Positions 8,538-17,269 of a DNA stretch of 64,000 nt are shown piece by piece. The stretch comes from an uncultured Eubacteriales bacterium. GTDB lineage: Bacteria; Bacillota; Clostridia; Oscillospirales; Acutalibacteraceae. The stretch spans positions 169,847 through 233,846 of the forward strand of contig CAKSCM010000002.1 in assembly GCA_934444365.1 (NCBI GenBank). The letters run 5' to 3'. The translations under genes and the position numbers were made by a program. The notes under the pieces are model-generated. The model was not told where the DNA came from, did no database searches, and saw only the letters and a program-made list of their open reading frames with translations. The first letter of the stretch is position 1; each line of letters starts with the position of its first letter.

Positions 8538-9794
8538 ATGACGGATTCCGTTAAAAACAGTCTAAAAGAGGCGCTCGATTTTGTCGGGACCTTTTTAAAA
8601 TGGGTGGTTATAGCGGCCTTTGTGGGATGTGTTTGCGGCGGTATAGGGGCGGCCTTTTCGCACAGCATTAATTTCGGAGCATCGCTTTTTGCAAAATATA
8701 ATATGCTTGTGCTCGCTCTGCCTTTGGCCGGCGCTGTAACGGTGGCGCTTTATAAGGTTTGTAAAATAGGAAAGGGAGTCGGCACCGACACGGTTATCGG
8801 CTCGGTTAATTCGGATAAAAAAATCCCCGGGCTGCTTGCTCCTCTTATATTCGTGTGTACCGTTTTGACCCACACCTGCGGCGGTTCTGCCGGGCGCGAA
8901 GGGGCGGCGCTGCAGTTCGGCGGTTCGATAGCGGCGGTTATCGGCCGGCTTTTAAGACTTGACGAAAAGGATGTCTACATAATAACGATATGCGGTATGG
9001 GCGGAATGTTCGCGGCGGTTTTCGGAACCCCCCTTACGGCGGCTTTTTTTGCCATGGAGGTAATAAGCGTCGGGGTGATATATTTTTCGGCCTTTATTCC
9101 GTCGGTTATGACCGCCCTTGTTTCTTATAAGGTCGCAATGCTGCTCGGAGTCAAGCCCCTTGCCTTTAGGGTTCAGGTTCCGGAAATAAGTGCGGTTGTT
9201 TGTCTTAAGATAGTTGTGCTTTCGGCACTTTGCGCCGTTTTGAGCATAGTTTTTTGTCTTAGCATACACTGCACCGCAAGGCTGCTTTCTAAGTATATAA
9301 AGAACGATTATTTGCGCATTATAGCCGGCGGATGTGCGGTGGCCGCTTTGACGTTTATTCTCGGAACAACCGATTATAACGGCGCCGGAACGGCGATAAT
9401 CGCCGAATGCATAGGAGGCAAAGCCCTTCCCTATGCCTTTATACTTAAAATTATATTTACCGCGCTTACCGTGTCGGTGGGATATAAGGGCGGCGAGATA
9501 ATTCCGACATTTTTTGTCGGGGCGACCTTCGGATGTACCGTTGGCGGATTGCTCGGGCTCAATCCGGCGTTCGGCGCGGCGATTGGAATAATAGCAATGT
9601 TTTGCGGCGTTACCAACTGTCCTATAGCGTCTATATTTATGAGTGTCGAAATTTTCGGCGGAGCGGGAGTGCTTATTTTTGCTCTTGCCGCCGGGGTGAG
9701 CTATTTACTGTCGGGATACTACGGGCTTTATTCGAGCCAAAAAATAATATATTCAAAATTAAGACCGGAATACATAAACCGGCTGGCGAAATAG
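8538..9794 (+). CDS. ClC-family anion channel or antiporter
   Basis: About 418 residues with the multi-helix ClC fold. The second ClC signature is present as GGSAGREGAALQFGG, with the gating Glu in GREG, followed by GGMFAAVFGTPLTAAFFAMEV and GGEIIPTFFVGATFG. The first signature (GSGIP, the chloride-coordinating loop) is not found; the corresponding stretch reads GKGVGTDTVIG. That departure, plus the short length, recalls the fluoride-exporting ClC-F branch, but I cannot decide substrate from sequence. A GTG lies 9 bases upstream; the ATG at 8538 is preferred for the GGTGAT ahead of it. No fluoride riboswitch was seen upstream. Confidence 0.85.
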   Translation: MTDSVKNSLKEALDFVGTFLKWVVIAAFVGCVCGGIGAAFSHSINFGASLFAKYNMLVLALPLAGAVTVALYKVCKIGKGVGTDTVIGSVNSDKKIPGLLAPLIFVCTVLTHTCGGSAGREGAALQFGGSIAAVIGRLLRLDEKDVYIITICGMGGMFAAVFGTPLTAAFFAMEVISVGVIYFSAFIPSVMTALVSYKVAMLLGVKPLAFRVQVPEISAVVCLKIVVLSALCAVLSIVFCLSIHCTARLLSKYIKNDYLRIIAGGCAVAALTFILGTTDYNGAGTAIIAECIGGKALPYAFILKIIFTALTVSVGYKGGEIIPTFFVGATFGCTVGGLLGLNPAFGAAIGIIAMFCGVTNCPIASIFMSVEIFGGAGVLIFALAAGVSYLLSGYYGLYSSQKIIYSKLRPEYINRLAK

Positions 9795-9879
9795 CCCGGG
9801 GCAACAGATGTTGTATAATTATATGTGCCATACCGGAGCGTCTGCTAAAGATCGTTTTATAAAATCGGAGGAAATTTAA

Positions 9880-10473
9880 ATGAAAACCTTTATAATAGCG
9901 ACAAATAACAAGGGAAAGCTCGCGGAAATGAGCCGTATTCTCGGGCCGCTCGGCATAAGCGCGATGAGTGCGGCTCAGGCAGGAATTACACTGGATGATG
10001 TGGAAGAAACGGGCGAGACATTTGCCGAAAATGCGTTTATAAAGGCCAAAGCGGCTTCGCAAAAAACCGGACTGCCTGCCGTGGCGGACGATTCGGGGCT
10101 TTGTGTTGACGCGCTCGGCGGTCGTCCCGGCGTTTATACGGCCCGTTATGCGGGCGAGAATGCCACCGATGATATGCGGATGGATAAACTGCTTTTTGAA
10201 CTTAAGGACGTGCCGGAGGATAAGCGTACGGCGAGATTTGTGTCGGCTGTATGCTGTGTTTTTCCCGACGGCAGGAAAATAGAAGCCGAGGGAAAATGCG
10301 AGGGGAAAATAGCGTTTGAAAAGCTCGGCAGTGGCGGCTTCGGATACGATCCTATATTCACCGTCGACGGCAAAAGCTTTGCCCGGATGAGTGATGGCGA
10401 AAAGGACGCTTTAAGCCACAGGGGAAGGGCGCTCGAGCTCTTGGCGAAAAGGTTAAAAGACGCCGATATCTGA
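9880..10473 (+). CDS. rdgB: XTP/dITP diphosphatase (non-canonical purine NTP pyrophosphatase)
   Basis: A 197-residue HAM1/RdgB family enzyme that hydrolyses ITP, dITP and XTP to monophosphates, preventing deaminated purines from entering nucleic acid. It has the conserved start FIIATNNKGKLAEM, the ENAFIKAKAA and ADDSGLCVDALGGRPGVYTARYAG stretches, GYDPIF, and the nucleotide-specificity motif LSHRGRALE. A GGAGG lies 8 bases ahead of the ATG. Downstream lies a terminator. Confidence 0.95.
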   Translation: MKTFIIATNNKGKLAEMSRILGPLGISAMSAAQAGITLDDVEETGETFAENAFIKAKAASQKTGLPAVADDSGLCVDALGGRPGVYTARYAGENATDDMRMDKLLFELKDVPEDKRTARFVSAVCCVFPDGRKIEAEGKCEGKIAFEKLGSGGFGYDPIFTVDGKSFARMSDGEKDALSHRGRALELLAKRLKDADI

Positions 10474-10620
10474 TTTTGCTTTTCGGATTTTCACATGGGT
10501 CATTCTGCCGTTTCGTTTTGGCCGCATATGACGTGAAGATCGGTTTTTATGAGTGCGATATTTTTTAAAAAACAAAAAACATTTGAAATTTCCCTTTTAA
10601 TAAGCTACAATAAAAAAACA

Positions 10621-10676
10621 ACGTGTGGCGTTTTTGCGTAAATCCGGTTGCAAAAACGCCGCACGTATTTTTTATT
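10621..10676 (+). terminator. Strong rho-independent terminator after rdgB
   Basis: A 17-base stem (10621-10637 with 10650-10666, one G-U pair) is followed by ATTTTTTATT. Confidence 0.85.
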
Positions 10677-10746
10677 GAAGAGGTTTTGCGACGGATAGAT
10701 GAAAATCGAAAATAACCGATTGAATAGGTGAATCGTGTAGCATAAA

Positions 10747-10841
10747 TGCGTAAGTCCGGATTTATATGACGTTTTTTGATAATGAAGTATGGTTTGTTAT
10801 CGAAAAAATGTTATACGGACTTGCGCGTTTTTTGTTTTTTA
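10747..10841 (+). terminator. Extended stem-loop with U tract
   Basis: TGCGTAAGTCCG (10747-10758) pairs with CGGACTTGCGCG (10816-10827) through G-U pairs. A second nested stem is formed by TTTTTTGATAA and TTATCGAAAAAA. A run of T broken by a single G follows. It could terminate read-through or act as a leader attenuator for the MATE gene. Confidence 0.5.
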
Positions 10842-10920
10842 GTGTTGCACATATCCGACGTAATTACCGGGCGTTGCCCCTGCTTTTATGTCGGGGACAA
10901 CAAAAGGAAAGGTGAATTTT

Positions 10921-12354
10921 ATGGAAAATGAAAACGCAAATCAGTTTTTGGGGACGGAGCATATCGGCAGGCTCATGCAAAAATATTCCGTTCCGTGTAT
11001 TATTTCGCTGCTGGTCGGCGCGCTTTACAACATTGTGGATCAGATATTTATTGCCAATGCAAGCTATCTCGGATCTTACGGCAATGCAGCCAATACGGTT
11101 GTTTTTCCGCTTACGGTGGTGGCCCTCGCCGTCGCCGTTATGATCGGGGACGGCTGCTGTGCCTTTGTAAGTATGTCGCTCGGCGAAAATGAGCCTGACA
11201 GGGCAAAATGCAGCGTGGGCAACGCCGTCGTCCTAATTATAGCCGGGAGCGTTATATTAACGGCGGTTTATCTTATTTTTGCTGATAGTATTATCGCTAT
11301 GTTCGGCGGTACGGTAAACGGCGAAACATTTAAATATTCTCAGGAGTATTTTTTCTACATTACGCTCGGACTCCCGTTTTATATGTTCGGGCAGGCAATG
11401 AATCCCATTATCCGCGCGGACGGCAGTCCGAAATTTGCTATGGTTTCAACACTTGCCGGCGCTGTTATCAATATTATACTCGATCCCGTTTTTATCTTCG
11501 GCTTTAAGTGGGGCATGATGGGGGCGGCGGTCGCAACGGTCATCGGTCAGGTGGTAACGGCGCTGCTTGCGGTGTGGTATTTGCTGCATATGAAGGTCAT
11601 AAAGCCTGCTGCCGGCGATTATGCTTTGAAAAGGCATATCTGGGTTCATATGTTATCCCTTGGGGTTACCAGCTTTCTTTCTCAGATAAGTCTTGTGGCG
11701 GCTATGGCGGCAATCAACAACATGCTTCGCAAATACGGGGCGGCCGATGAAATTTTCGGGCAGGAGCAATATGCCCAGATTCCGATGGCTGTAGTCGGTA
11801 TAGTGATGAAATTTTTCCAGATAGTCATATCGGTTGTAGTCGGTATGGCGGCAGGGTGTATTCCCATTGTCGGCTATAATATGGGGGCAAGAAAAAATCG
11901 GCGTGTTACGGAGCTGTTTACAAGGCTGCTTATCGCCGAGGCGTTGGTAGGAGCTGTCGCGCTTATTCTGGCGGAGGCGCTTCCTTTTGAGCTTATTGCC
12001 GTTTTCGGTGCTAAAAATGAAAGCAGCTATTATACCGATTTTGCCGTCAGGGCGTTTCGTATTTATCTTTGTATGATGATACCGGCCTGCGTTAACAAAG
12101 CCTGCTTTATTTTTCTGCAGGCGGTGGGCAAAGCCTTTTCGTCGATATTGCTGTCAATGCTCCGCGAGGTCGTGTTCGGCGTAGGCTTTGCAATCTTGCT
12201 GCCGGTATTTTTCGGGCTTGACGGGGTGTTGTACTCCATGCCCGTTTCGGATATTCTTACCTTTATTATTTCGGCCGTAATTATCGTAAAGACCTGCCGG
12301 GAACTCGGCGGTAAGGGCGGGCGCGCCGTGGAATCGCCGAAAACCGGCCGATAG
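10921..12354 (+). CDS. MATE family efflux transporter (MepA-like)
   Basis: About 477 residues with twelve predicted membrane segments in two MatE halves. It has the family-typical beginning HIGRLMQKYSVPCIISLLVGALYNIVDQIFIA and a second half starting near SLGVTSFLSQISLVAAMAAINN with VVGMAAGCIPIVGYNMGARKNRRV. MATE transporters export drugs or metabolites in exchange for sodium ions or protons; the substrate here is unknown. The ATG at 10921 is chosen over the one at 10888 because AAGGAAAGGTG lies ahead of it and the membrane topology starts there. No regulator is adjacent. Confidence 0.92.
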   Translation: MENENANQFLGTEHIGRLMQKYSVPCIISLLVGALYNIVDQIFIANASYLGSYGNAANTVVFPLTVVALAVAVMIGDGCCAFVSMSLGENEPDRAKCSVGNAVVLIIAGSVILTAVYLIFADSIIAMFGGTVNGETFKYSQEYFFYITLGLPFYMFGQAMNPIIRADGSPKFAMVSTLAGAVINIILDPVFIFGFKWGMMGAAVATVIGQVVTALLAVWYLLHMKVIKPAAGDYALKRHIWVHMLSLGVTSFLSQISLVAAMAAINNMLRKYGAADEIFGQEQYAQIPMAVVGIVMKFFQIVISVVVGMAAGCIPIVGYNMGARKNRRVTELFTRLLIAEALVGAVALILAEALPFELIAVFGAKNESSYYTDFAVRAFRIYLCMMIPACVNKACFIFLQAVGKAFSSILLSMLREVVFGVGFAILLPVFFGLDGVLYSMPVSDILTFIISAVIIVKTCRELGGKGGRAVESPKTGR

Positions 12355-12467
12355 CGATGGCGACGGCGCGCACCGGAGCGAAGAAATATCGTTTTTGAAT
12401 TAAAAGGTCATTTCGGATGACTGCTGATTTTTTTCGGCGGAGAATAAAAACTTATTAAAAACACAAC

Positions 12468-12519
12468 AAACCGGACGAATGCGGCTTCGAATTTAAGCCT
12501 TACATCCGTCCGGTTTTTT
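12468..12519 (+). terminator. Terminator after the MATE gene
   Basis: AAACCGGACGAATG at 12468 pairs with CATCCGTCCGGTTT at 12503 and runs into TTTTTT. The gap from 12355 to 12589 otherwise shows nothing. Confidence 0.8.
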
Positions 12520-12589
12520 ACGGTGCAACAAGGGAGTTGTAAGCTTGTAAAAGCTTTGTCACACCAAAAGGGAAGGAAACATCTTCGGT

Positions 12590-15457
12590 TTATTGCTTTT
12601 CGATCGGCAGGTCGGGTATTTTATCTACCGATCGTTGTAAAATAAGCAGCGCATCGTCCGCGGTGACATCGCCGCTTTGGTTTACGTCGGCCGCCTTTAT
12701 AAGCTTTTCGTCAAGGGTGTATTTGCCTACAACATGCTGCAAACACAAAAGCGCGTCCTCTGCCGTTATTTTGTCGTCGCCGTTGAGATTACCGAAATCC
12801 GTATTTATAAATTCTTCGGCGTCGGCCAATTTCCGGTAGTTCGGAACAAGGGCCTTTGCGTTTTCGGAAAGGGCGTTATAGTCTTCAAGTATTTTTTGCA
12901 CTTGAGGCGCGTCGGATTTTCTGATTTTTTGAGGCAGTGCCCGTATGGCGCGTTCTACCCTTTTTGCACTTGCGGCGTCAGCGAGCGACTCATCGTAAAC
13001 GGGATCTATGTTAGCGGAGGTATCTTCGGCTATACTGAAAACCTTATCGTAGCGGGTGGCTACATATTCGCATTTTACGCTTTGTCCGAGGTCGTAAAAA
13101 CGTATAAGACACACAAAGCCCATAGCGCCGTATGTCGCTTCGTAATCCTGAGGATCGGGCACAAGGTACTGATAAACGGTTTTTCCGGCGTCGTTTGTAT
13201 TGGTGTAAAGGGCGAGCTTGCCGGAGTTAAAATTATGGGCCGAGACGGTCATGATTATGTTGCTGTTCGTCTTTACAAGACCTTCCCATACCGATTCTCC
13301 GGTAAATCCGGCAGCAAGAGCCTCGGTTTCATGGGTGTAGCCTATTTTTCCGTCGCGGACCTCAAGATATGAGTGGGTAAACAAAATGACATTGTAATCG
13401 GAATGCTCCTTTACGACCGAGTCGGCCCAGCTTAAAGTGCTGCTTTCGGGATAGCATTCGAGGTTTAATATCATATATTTAACGCCGTTTACCTCAAACA
13501 GATAGTAGGCGTTTTCTATATGGTCTTTTTTCATTGCACCGCCGTAATAGGGGTTAAGGGCGGTTTCTTCGGCAAAGGGGAGATATGTGTTGAAGGCGAG
13601 CGGATTTTTACCGTTGCCGTAATCGTGATTGCCGATTATTCCGGTATAGGCAACGCCGCCGTCCTTTAATATGTCATATCCCTTGCGGACGGTTTGCCAC
13701 TCCGAAAGACGGTTGCCGTTTGTTGCGTCTCCGAGCTGAACCGCCATTTTGATTTTTTCTTTTTCTGCGTTTTGGACGATCCACTTCATGGAATCGTAAT
13801 AAACGTCCTGCTGCTGCCCATGATAATAATGGGCATAGTGAAGGTCCGAAATGGCCGCAATCGAAAAGTCGCATTCCGATTGGGTCCGGTCGGACAGAGC
13901 GTTTTCGTGAAGCTCGGTAAATTCCGGTTTGTCATAGAGAGGTTGGCCGTTTTCAAGCCTTGTCAGCCGGTCGATGTTGCAGACAAGGGGTTTTTGTGAA
14001 TCGGTAAGCTCGTTGTAAGCGGCTCTGGCGTTTGAAAGCTCGTCGGGCGCGCTTAGTTTGTCGAGAGCGCCTATTATGGCGGCGACATCCTTTGCGGCGA
14101 GGGTGTCGGCATAGGCTTGGGACTCAAGATATTTTTTGTTGCAAAAACGTACGTCGTCCATTATGGTATAAAATCCCGTTTGGGCGCTGCCCTTTGCGAA
14201 GTACATTCTGAAAGCGAAGGCATCGTTGCGAAAGACATTAAGGGGTAAAACCACATGATTCCAACCCTTTTTAAGAGTTTTGAATGTATCGACGAGATTT
14301 TTTGCGCTTACCTCGGCGCAGCCGCTGTCCCAACCGTTGCTGGAGGTGCTTCTTATACCTATTCTTGCATCGCCGTCGGAGAGATCCCATTTATCGGGAT
14401 CGGATACATAAAAATCGAACAGCATGTATGTGGCTCCGGTTATGTCAAATCCGCTTTGGGCATATTCGGAATCGCAATAAACATACCAGAACAGTCCGCC
14501 TTTTCGCTCGGCCGCATATTCGAACATCGCGGCACCCGTGCCCTCAAGGCGGTTATCGGTGTCCTGTGTCGATGTGGCGGCCTCCTGAGCGGTGCGGTCG
14601 GAAGAGTCAAGGGTGCGGAAGGTAATGCACATCGGATCGGCGTTTTCAAGGAGCAAGGCCTCGAGCTTTGAAAGGTTTGTTACAAGTGATTTTTGTACGT
14701 CCGAAAGCTCGTCGTATTTTTCTTTCACGCTGTTCACCTCGTCGTTTGAAGAATCAAAGTTAAGAGCCGAAATAAGGGCGTGGACCTCCTTTGCGGCGAT
14801 CGTATCGGTATATTCGGTGCTGTTTAAATATTCCTCGTTTACAAATCTTACATCGTCGATAAGAAAAACAGTGCCGGGGGTAAGCTCTATGCCGGTTATG
14901 TAAAAACGGAATTTTGAAAGATCGGTGACCGTCATGGTTTCATCCATATACATTACAATATGGTTCCAGCCGACCTTCAGGTCTTTTAAGGCTTTTTTAA
15001 AGCCGGTGGTGCGCCCTATGCGGCCGGCGCTGTTATTCCAGCTTCCCTGAACCGATGCCGAATCAAGATTTACTCCGCCGTCGCCGGTGAAATTATACAG
15101 CGCACTTGCAAACTGCTCGGTCGGGCAGTACATATCAAAGATCATGGCGGCGGTACCGGATGCGTCGACCGGATTTCTGCCGACGGCATACATGTAAAAG
15201 AAAAGGTCCTTGCCCTCGGCCTGTGTCTCGGAAACGGTGAACGCGACCGATCCGCTGCCCTCGGTGCAATGTTCGGATATTTCTTTTTTCATTTCATATT
15301 CGGTCGCTATGTCGCCCGAAAAATCATCAAGTGTTCGAAACGAGACGTTTTTCGCGCTTTGTCCGTCTGCGGCGACCGGCAAAACGGTTGCGAGCTGTAC
15401 CGTAAAGCACGAGAATATGATTGCCGCGGTGCTTAGCAGTGAGATAAACTTTTTCAT
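12590..15457 (-). CDS. Secreted dockerin-bearing metallophosphoesterase
   Basis: A 955-residue exported protein. It has a signal peptide (1-30). Two related beta-rich modules span about 37-210 and 277-440, each starting FRTLD and ending in DDVRF. Each is followed by a helical spacer repeat (about 218-270, 452-500), with a third helical spacer at 828-883. A calcineurin-like phosphoesterase domain spans about 530-800, with metal ligands in SDLHY (538/540), LGDATN (577), GNHDY (610-612), FTHS (695) and SAHN (741); the last motif departs from the usual GHxH. A C-terminal dockerin (887-945) has two calcium loops (NLNGDDKITAEDALL and DVNQSGDVTADDALL). It probably docks on a cohesin scaffold and removes phosphate from surface or plant-derived substrates, which is inference. 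Confidence 0.88.
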   Translation of the reverse strand: MKKFISLLSTAAIIFSCFTVQLATVLPVAADGQSAKNVSFRTLDDFSGDIATEYEMKKEISEHCTEGSGSVAFTVSETQAEGKDLFFYMYAVGRNPVDASGTAAMIFDMYCPTEQFASALYNFTGDGGVNLDSASVQGSWNNSAGRIGRTTGFKKALKDLKVGWNHIVMYMDETMTVTDLSKFRFYITGIELTPGTVFLIDDVRFVNEEYLNSTEYTDTIAAKEVHALISALNFDSSNDEVNSVKEKYDELSDVQKSLVTNLSKLEALLLENADPMCITFRTLDSSDRTAQEAATSTQDTDNRLEGTGAAMFEYAAERKGGLFWYVYCDSEYAQSGFDITGATYMLFDFYVSDPDKWDLSDGDARIGIRSTSSNGWDSGCAEVSAKNLVDTFKTLKKGWNHVVLPLNVFRNDAFAFRMYFAKGSAQTGFYTIMDDVRFCNKKYLESQAYADTLAAKDVAAIIGALDKLSAPDELSNARAAYNELTDSQKPLVCNIDRLTRLENGQPLYDKPEFTELHENALSDRTQSECDFSIAAISDLHYAHYYHGQQQDVYYDSMKWIVQNAEKEKIKMAVQLGDATNGNRLSEWQTVRKGYDILKDGGVAYTGIIGNHDYGNGKNPLAFNTYLPFAEETALNPYYGGAMKKDHIENAYYLFEVNGVKYMILNLECYPESSTLSWADSVVKEHSDYNVILFTHSYLEVRDGKIGYTHETEALAAGFTGESVWEGLVKTNSNIIMTVSAHNFNSGKLALYTNTNDAGKTVYQYLVPDPQDYEATYGAMGFVCLIRFYDLGQSVKCEYVATRYDKVFSIAEDTSANIDPVYDESLADAASAKRVERAIRALPQKIRKSDAPQVQKILEDYNALSENAKALVPNYRKLADAEEFINTDFGNLNGDDKITAEDALLCLQHVVGKYTLDEKLIKAADVNQSGDVTADDALLILQRSVDKIPDLPIEKQ

Positions 15458-15540
15458 TGAATTAACCTCCCGTTTTGTTTCGTTATTATAAGTATGTGTA
15501 AAAGTGGTGAAATATATGCGTTTTACTTTTTACTATCCAC

Positions 15541-15569
15541 AATATAACACATAAATATACGTAAGTCAA
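15541..15569 (-). promoter_or_regulatory. Promoter of the dockerin phosphoesterase gene
   Basis: On the minus strand TTGACT (15564-15569) and TATATT (15541-15546) are separated by 17 bases, about 85 bases upstream of the start codon. Confidence 0.6.
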
Positions 15570-15604
15570 CACGAAAATGCAAAAATGCGAGGGAATATAA
15601 TAAT

Positions 15605-15645
15605 ACAAGAAAAAAGCTTCGTGTTTTAGTGATAAAACACGAAGC
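15605..15645 (-). terminator. Terminator of the histidine phosphatase gene
   Basis: A perfect 13-base stem around GTGA (15616-15645) is followed on the minus strand by TTTTTTCTTG. Confidence 0.85.
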
Positions 15646-15699
15646 CTGCGATATGCATTGTACGGTAAAACGTTAAATACAGTAATTACAAAATGTTCT

Positions 15700-16311
15700 T
15701 TATATTCTTCCGATGACCTCGAGCTTGTAGCCCCTCATCCATATCGACGGGGTGACAAGCAGGGTGTAGCCGCGCCCCGAACCGCACATCCAGTCGGAGA
15801 AGGGTCGCTCTGGTAGACCGCATACCGACAGAACCGACATTATGGTGCCGCCGTGGGCAATGATTCCGGAATGGCGTATTCCCTCGCGCATTAGATCCTC
15901 CACAACGGCGGCGAAGGCGGCAACGCTCCGCATTATAAAATCGGGGGTCGATTCGCCTCCTTCGGGGACTATTCCCTGCTCGCCCGAGAGCCAGCGGCGG
16001 AAAATCTCGTCGTCTTTGAGCTCGTTTGCGGTTTTGTTTTCAAAACGGCCGAAATTGCATTCCCTTAGGTTTTTAACCGGTGTCGGGGTCATATCGGGAT
16101 AGATTATTCCGGCCGTTTGGACGCAGCGGCGCATCGGACTTATGTACAGTGCGTCGATGTCGGGGTAAAGTCCGCTGTTTTTAAAGGCTTCGAGCTCCTT
16201 TTTTCCCTCGTCGCAAAGGGGAAGATCGGTCGAGCCTATGTATCTTCCGTCATCATTTGCGGCCGTACGGCCGTGCCGTATCATATGAATTCTGTATGTA
16301 TGCAAGGTCAA
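15700..16311 (-). CDS. Histidine phosphatase superfamily protein (phosphoglycerate mutase-like)
   Basis: A 203-residue cytoplasmic phosphatase. The catalytic RHG motif is in MIRHGRTAANDDGRY near residues 10-24, the second conserved Arg is in SPMRRCVQTA, the acid/base Glu lies in the LRECNFGRFENKT block, and the second catalytic His is in GIIAHGGTI. The pattern resembles alpha-ribazole phosphatase (CobC) and other PhoE-like enzymes, but no cobalamin genes are near, so the substrate is open. The start is a TTG at 16311, preceded by AAAGGAGATTT. A later in-frame ATG would remove the strand leading into the RHG motif. Confidence 0.85.
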   Translation of the reverse strand: MTLHTYRIHMIRHGRTAANDDGRYIGSTDLPLCDEGKKELEAFKNSGLYPDIDALYISPMRRCVQTAGIIYPDMTPTPVKNLRECNFGRFENKTANELKDDEIFRRWLSGEQGIVPEGGESTPDFIMRSVAAFAAVVEDLMREGIRHSGIIAHGGTIMSVLSVCGLPERPFSDWMCGSGRGYTLLVTPSIWMRGYKLEVIGRI

Positions 16312-16506
16312 AAATCTCCTTTACAAATCGTAATTGCTGCATTATAATATACAGATAGCCGATGGGATTTAAATTGTGCGAAACAGCCGGCAAAAGGCCG
16401 GTTTTAAGCGGCGGGACGCTTAAAATAAAGATTTACAGGCCGGCGGCACGGTAGTATTATAGTATACACTCGGTATAATTGCAAGAATAATCGGGGAGGA
16501 AAAAGC

Positions 16507-17166
16507 GTGGAGAATAAATTTGCAAAAAATATAGTTCTTTTAAGAAATCAACGCAAGCTTTCCCAAAAGCAGGTGGCGTCGAATCTCGGAATATCGCAGG
16601 CGCTGCTTTCGCATTATGAAAAAGGGGTTCGCGAGTGCGGTCTGGATTTTCTTGTGAAAATCGCGGACTTTTACGGGGTTACGACCGATTATCTGCTCGG
16701 ACGTACGGCGGCGGTGCAGGGCTCATCCGATGAAAATAAAGCCCAGAGTGACAAACAGCTTCCTCCGGCCCTGAGATACCGCAGGGCGACCGTTCACTGT
16801 ATAGAGGTGCTGTACGACATGTTGTCAAGATGCCAGAATGCACAGCTTACCGAAAAGACCGGCGAGTATTTGTATCTGGCGGTATACAGGGTGTTCAGGA
16901 CGGTTTATTCGGCCAATTCAGATGAGCCGGACGAGCTTTTCGGTGTGCCGAGGTATATGTTCGGGGCGATGTGCGACGCGAATATGAGAATTACCGGAAC
17001 GGTTTTACAGCGAGCTGCAACCGGTGATGCGGGTGCTACATATCTTAGCCTGTCGGCCGATGTCATGCAGGATACATACGACAAAAAATTCGCGTCGGTC
17101 AAGCGGATGATATCGCGTACCGAGCAGATTATTGAACGTTTCGGAACAAACGGCAGCGAGGACTGA
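16507..17166 (+). CDS. XRE family transcriptional regulator
   Basis: A 219-residue protein with a GTG start behind GGGAGGA. Residues about 8-65 are a Cro/CI-type helix-turn-helix (KNIVLLRNQRKLSQKQVASNLGISQALLSHYEKG) followed by the common YGVTTDYLLGR segment. The remaining 150 residues are helical with no domain I recognise. It is followed after about 100 bases by hisS; no target or ligand is suggested by the context. Confidence 0.85.
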   Translation: MENKFAKNIVLLRNQRKLSQKQVASNLGISQALLSHYEKGVRECGLDFLVKIADFYGVTTDYLLGRTAAVQGSSDENKAQSDKQLPPALRYRRATVHCIEVLYDMLSRCQNAQLTEKTGEYLYLAVYRVFRTVYSANSDEPDELFGVPRYMFGAMCDANMRITGTVLQRAATGDAGATYLSLSADVMQDTYDKKFASVKRMISRTEQIIERFGTNGSED

Positions 17167-17269
17167 TGCCGTTTGCCGTTACCGGATATTAAAGATATAA
17201 AGCCTACAGTCGGTTTTTTCGGCCTTGCCGCAAGATTGCCGTCAGCTTTAAAGTCAGGAGATATAAAAA

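Larger units (their letters stand above)
10474..10920 (+). other. Long intergenic region with two stacked hairpin structures and a MATE leader
   Basis: No gene is seen. It holds the rdgB terminator (10621-10676), a long AT-rich stem-loop (10747-10841), and then a short stem in which CCGACG near 10856 could pair with ATGTCGG near 10887 around an inner GGGCGTTGCCC hairpin, just ahead of the MATE ribosome-binding site. No known riboswitch consensus was recognised. Confidence 0.5.

Noticed and set aside
10842..10920. Guanidine-type riboswitch ahead of the MATE gene
   Set aside because: The ACGR loop pair or ykkC consensus could not be found; only an unassigned hairpin is supported.
12677..13372. 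Open frame of 231 codons on the plus strand inside the dockerin phosphoesterase gene
   Set aside because: Antisense shadow of the dockerin and spacer region, with no domain, no promoter and no ribosome-binding site.
17167..17269. T-box leader ahead of hisS-aspS (also looked for ahead of cimA)
   Set aside because: No AGGGTGGNACCGCG-type antiterminator motif and no suitable stems in either leader.
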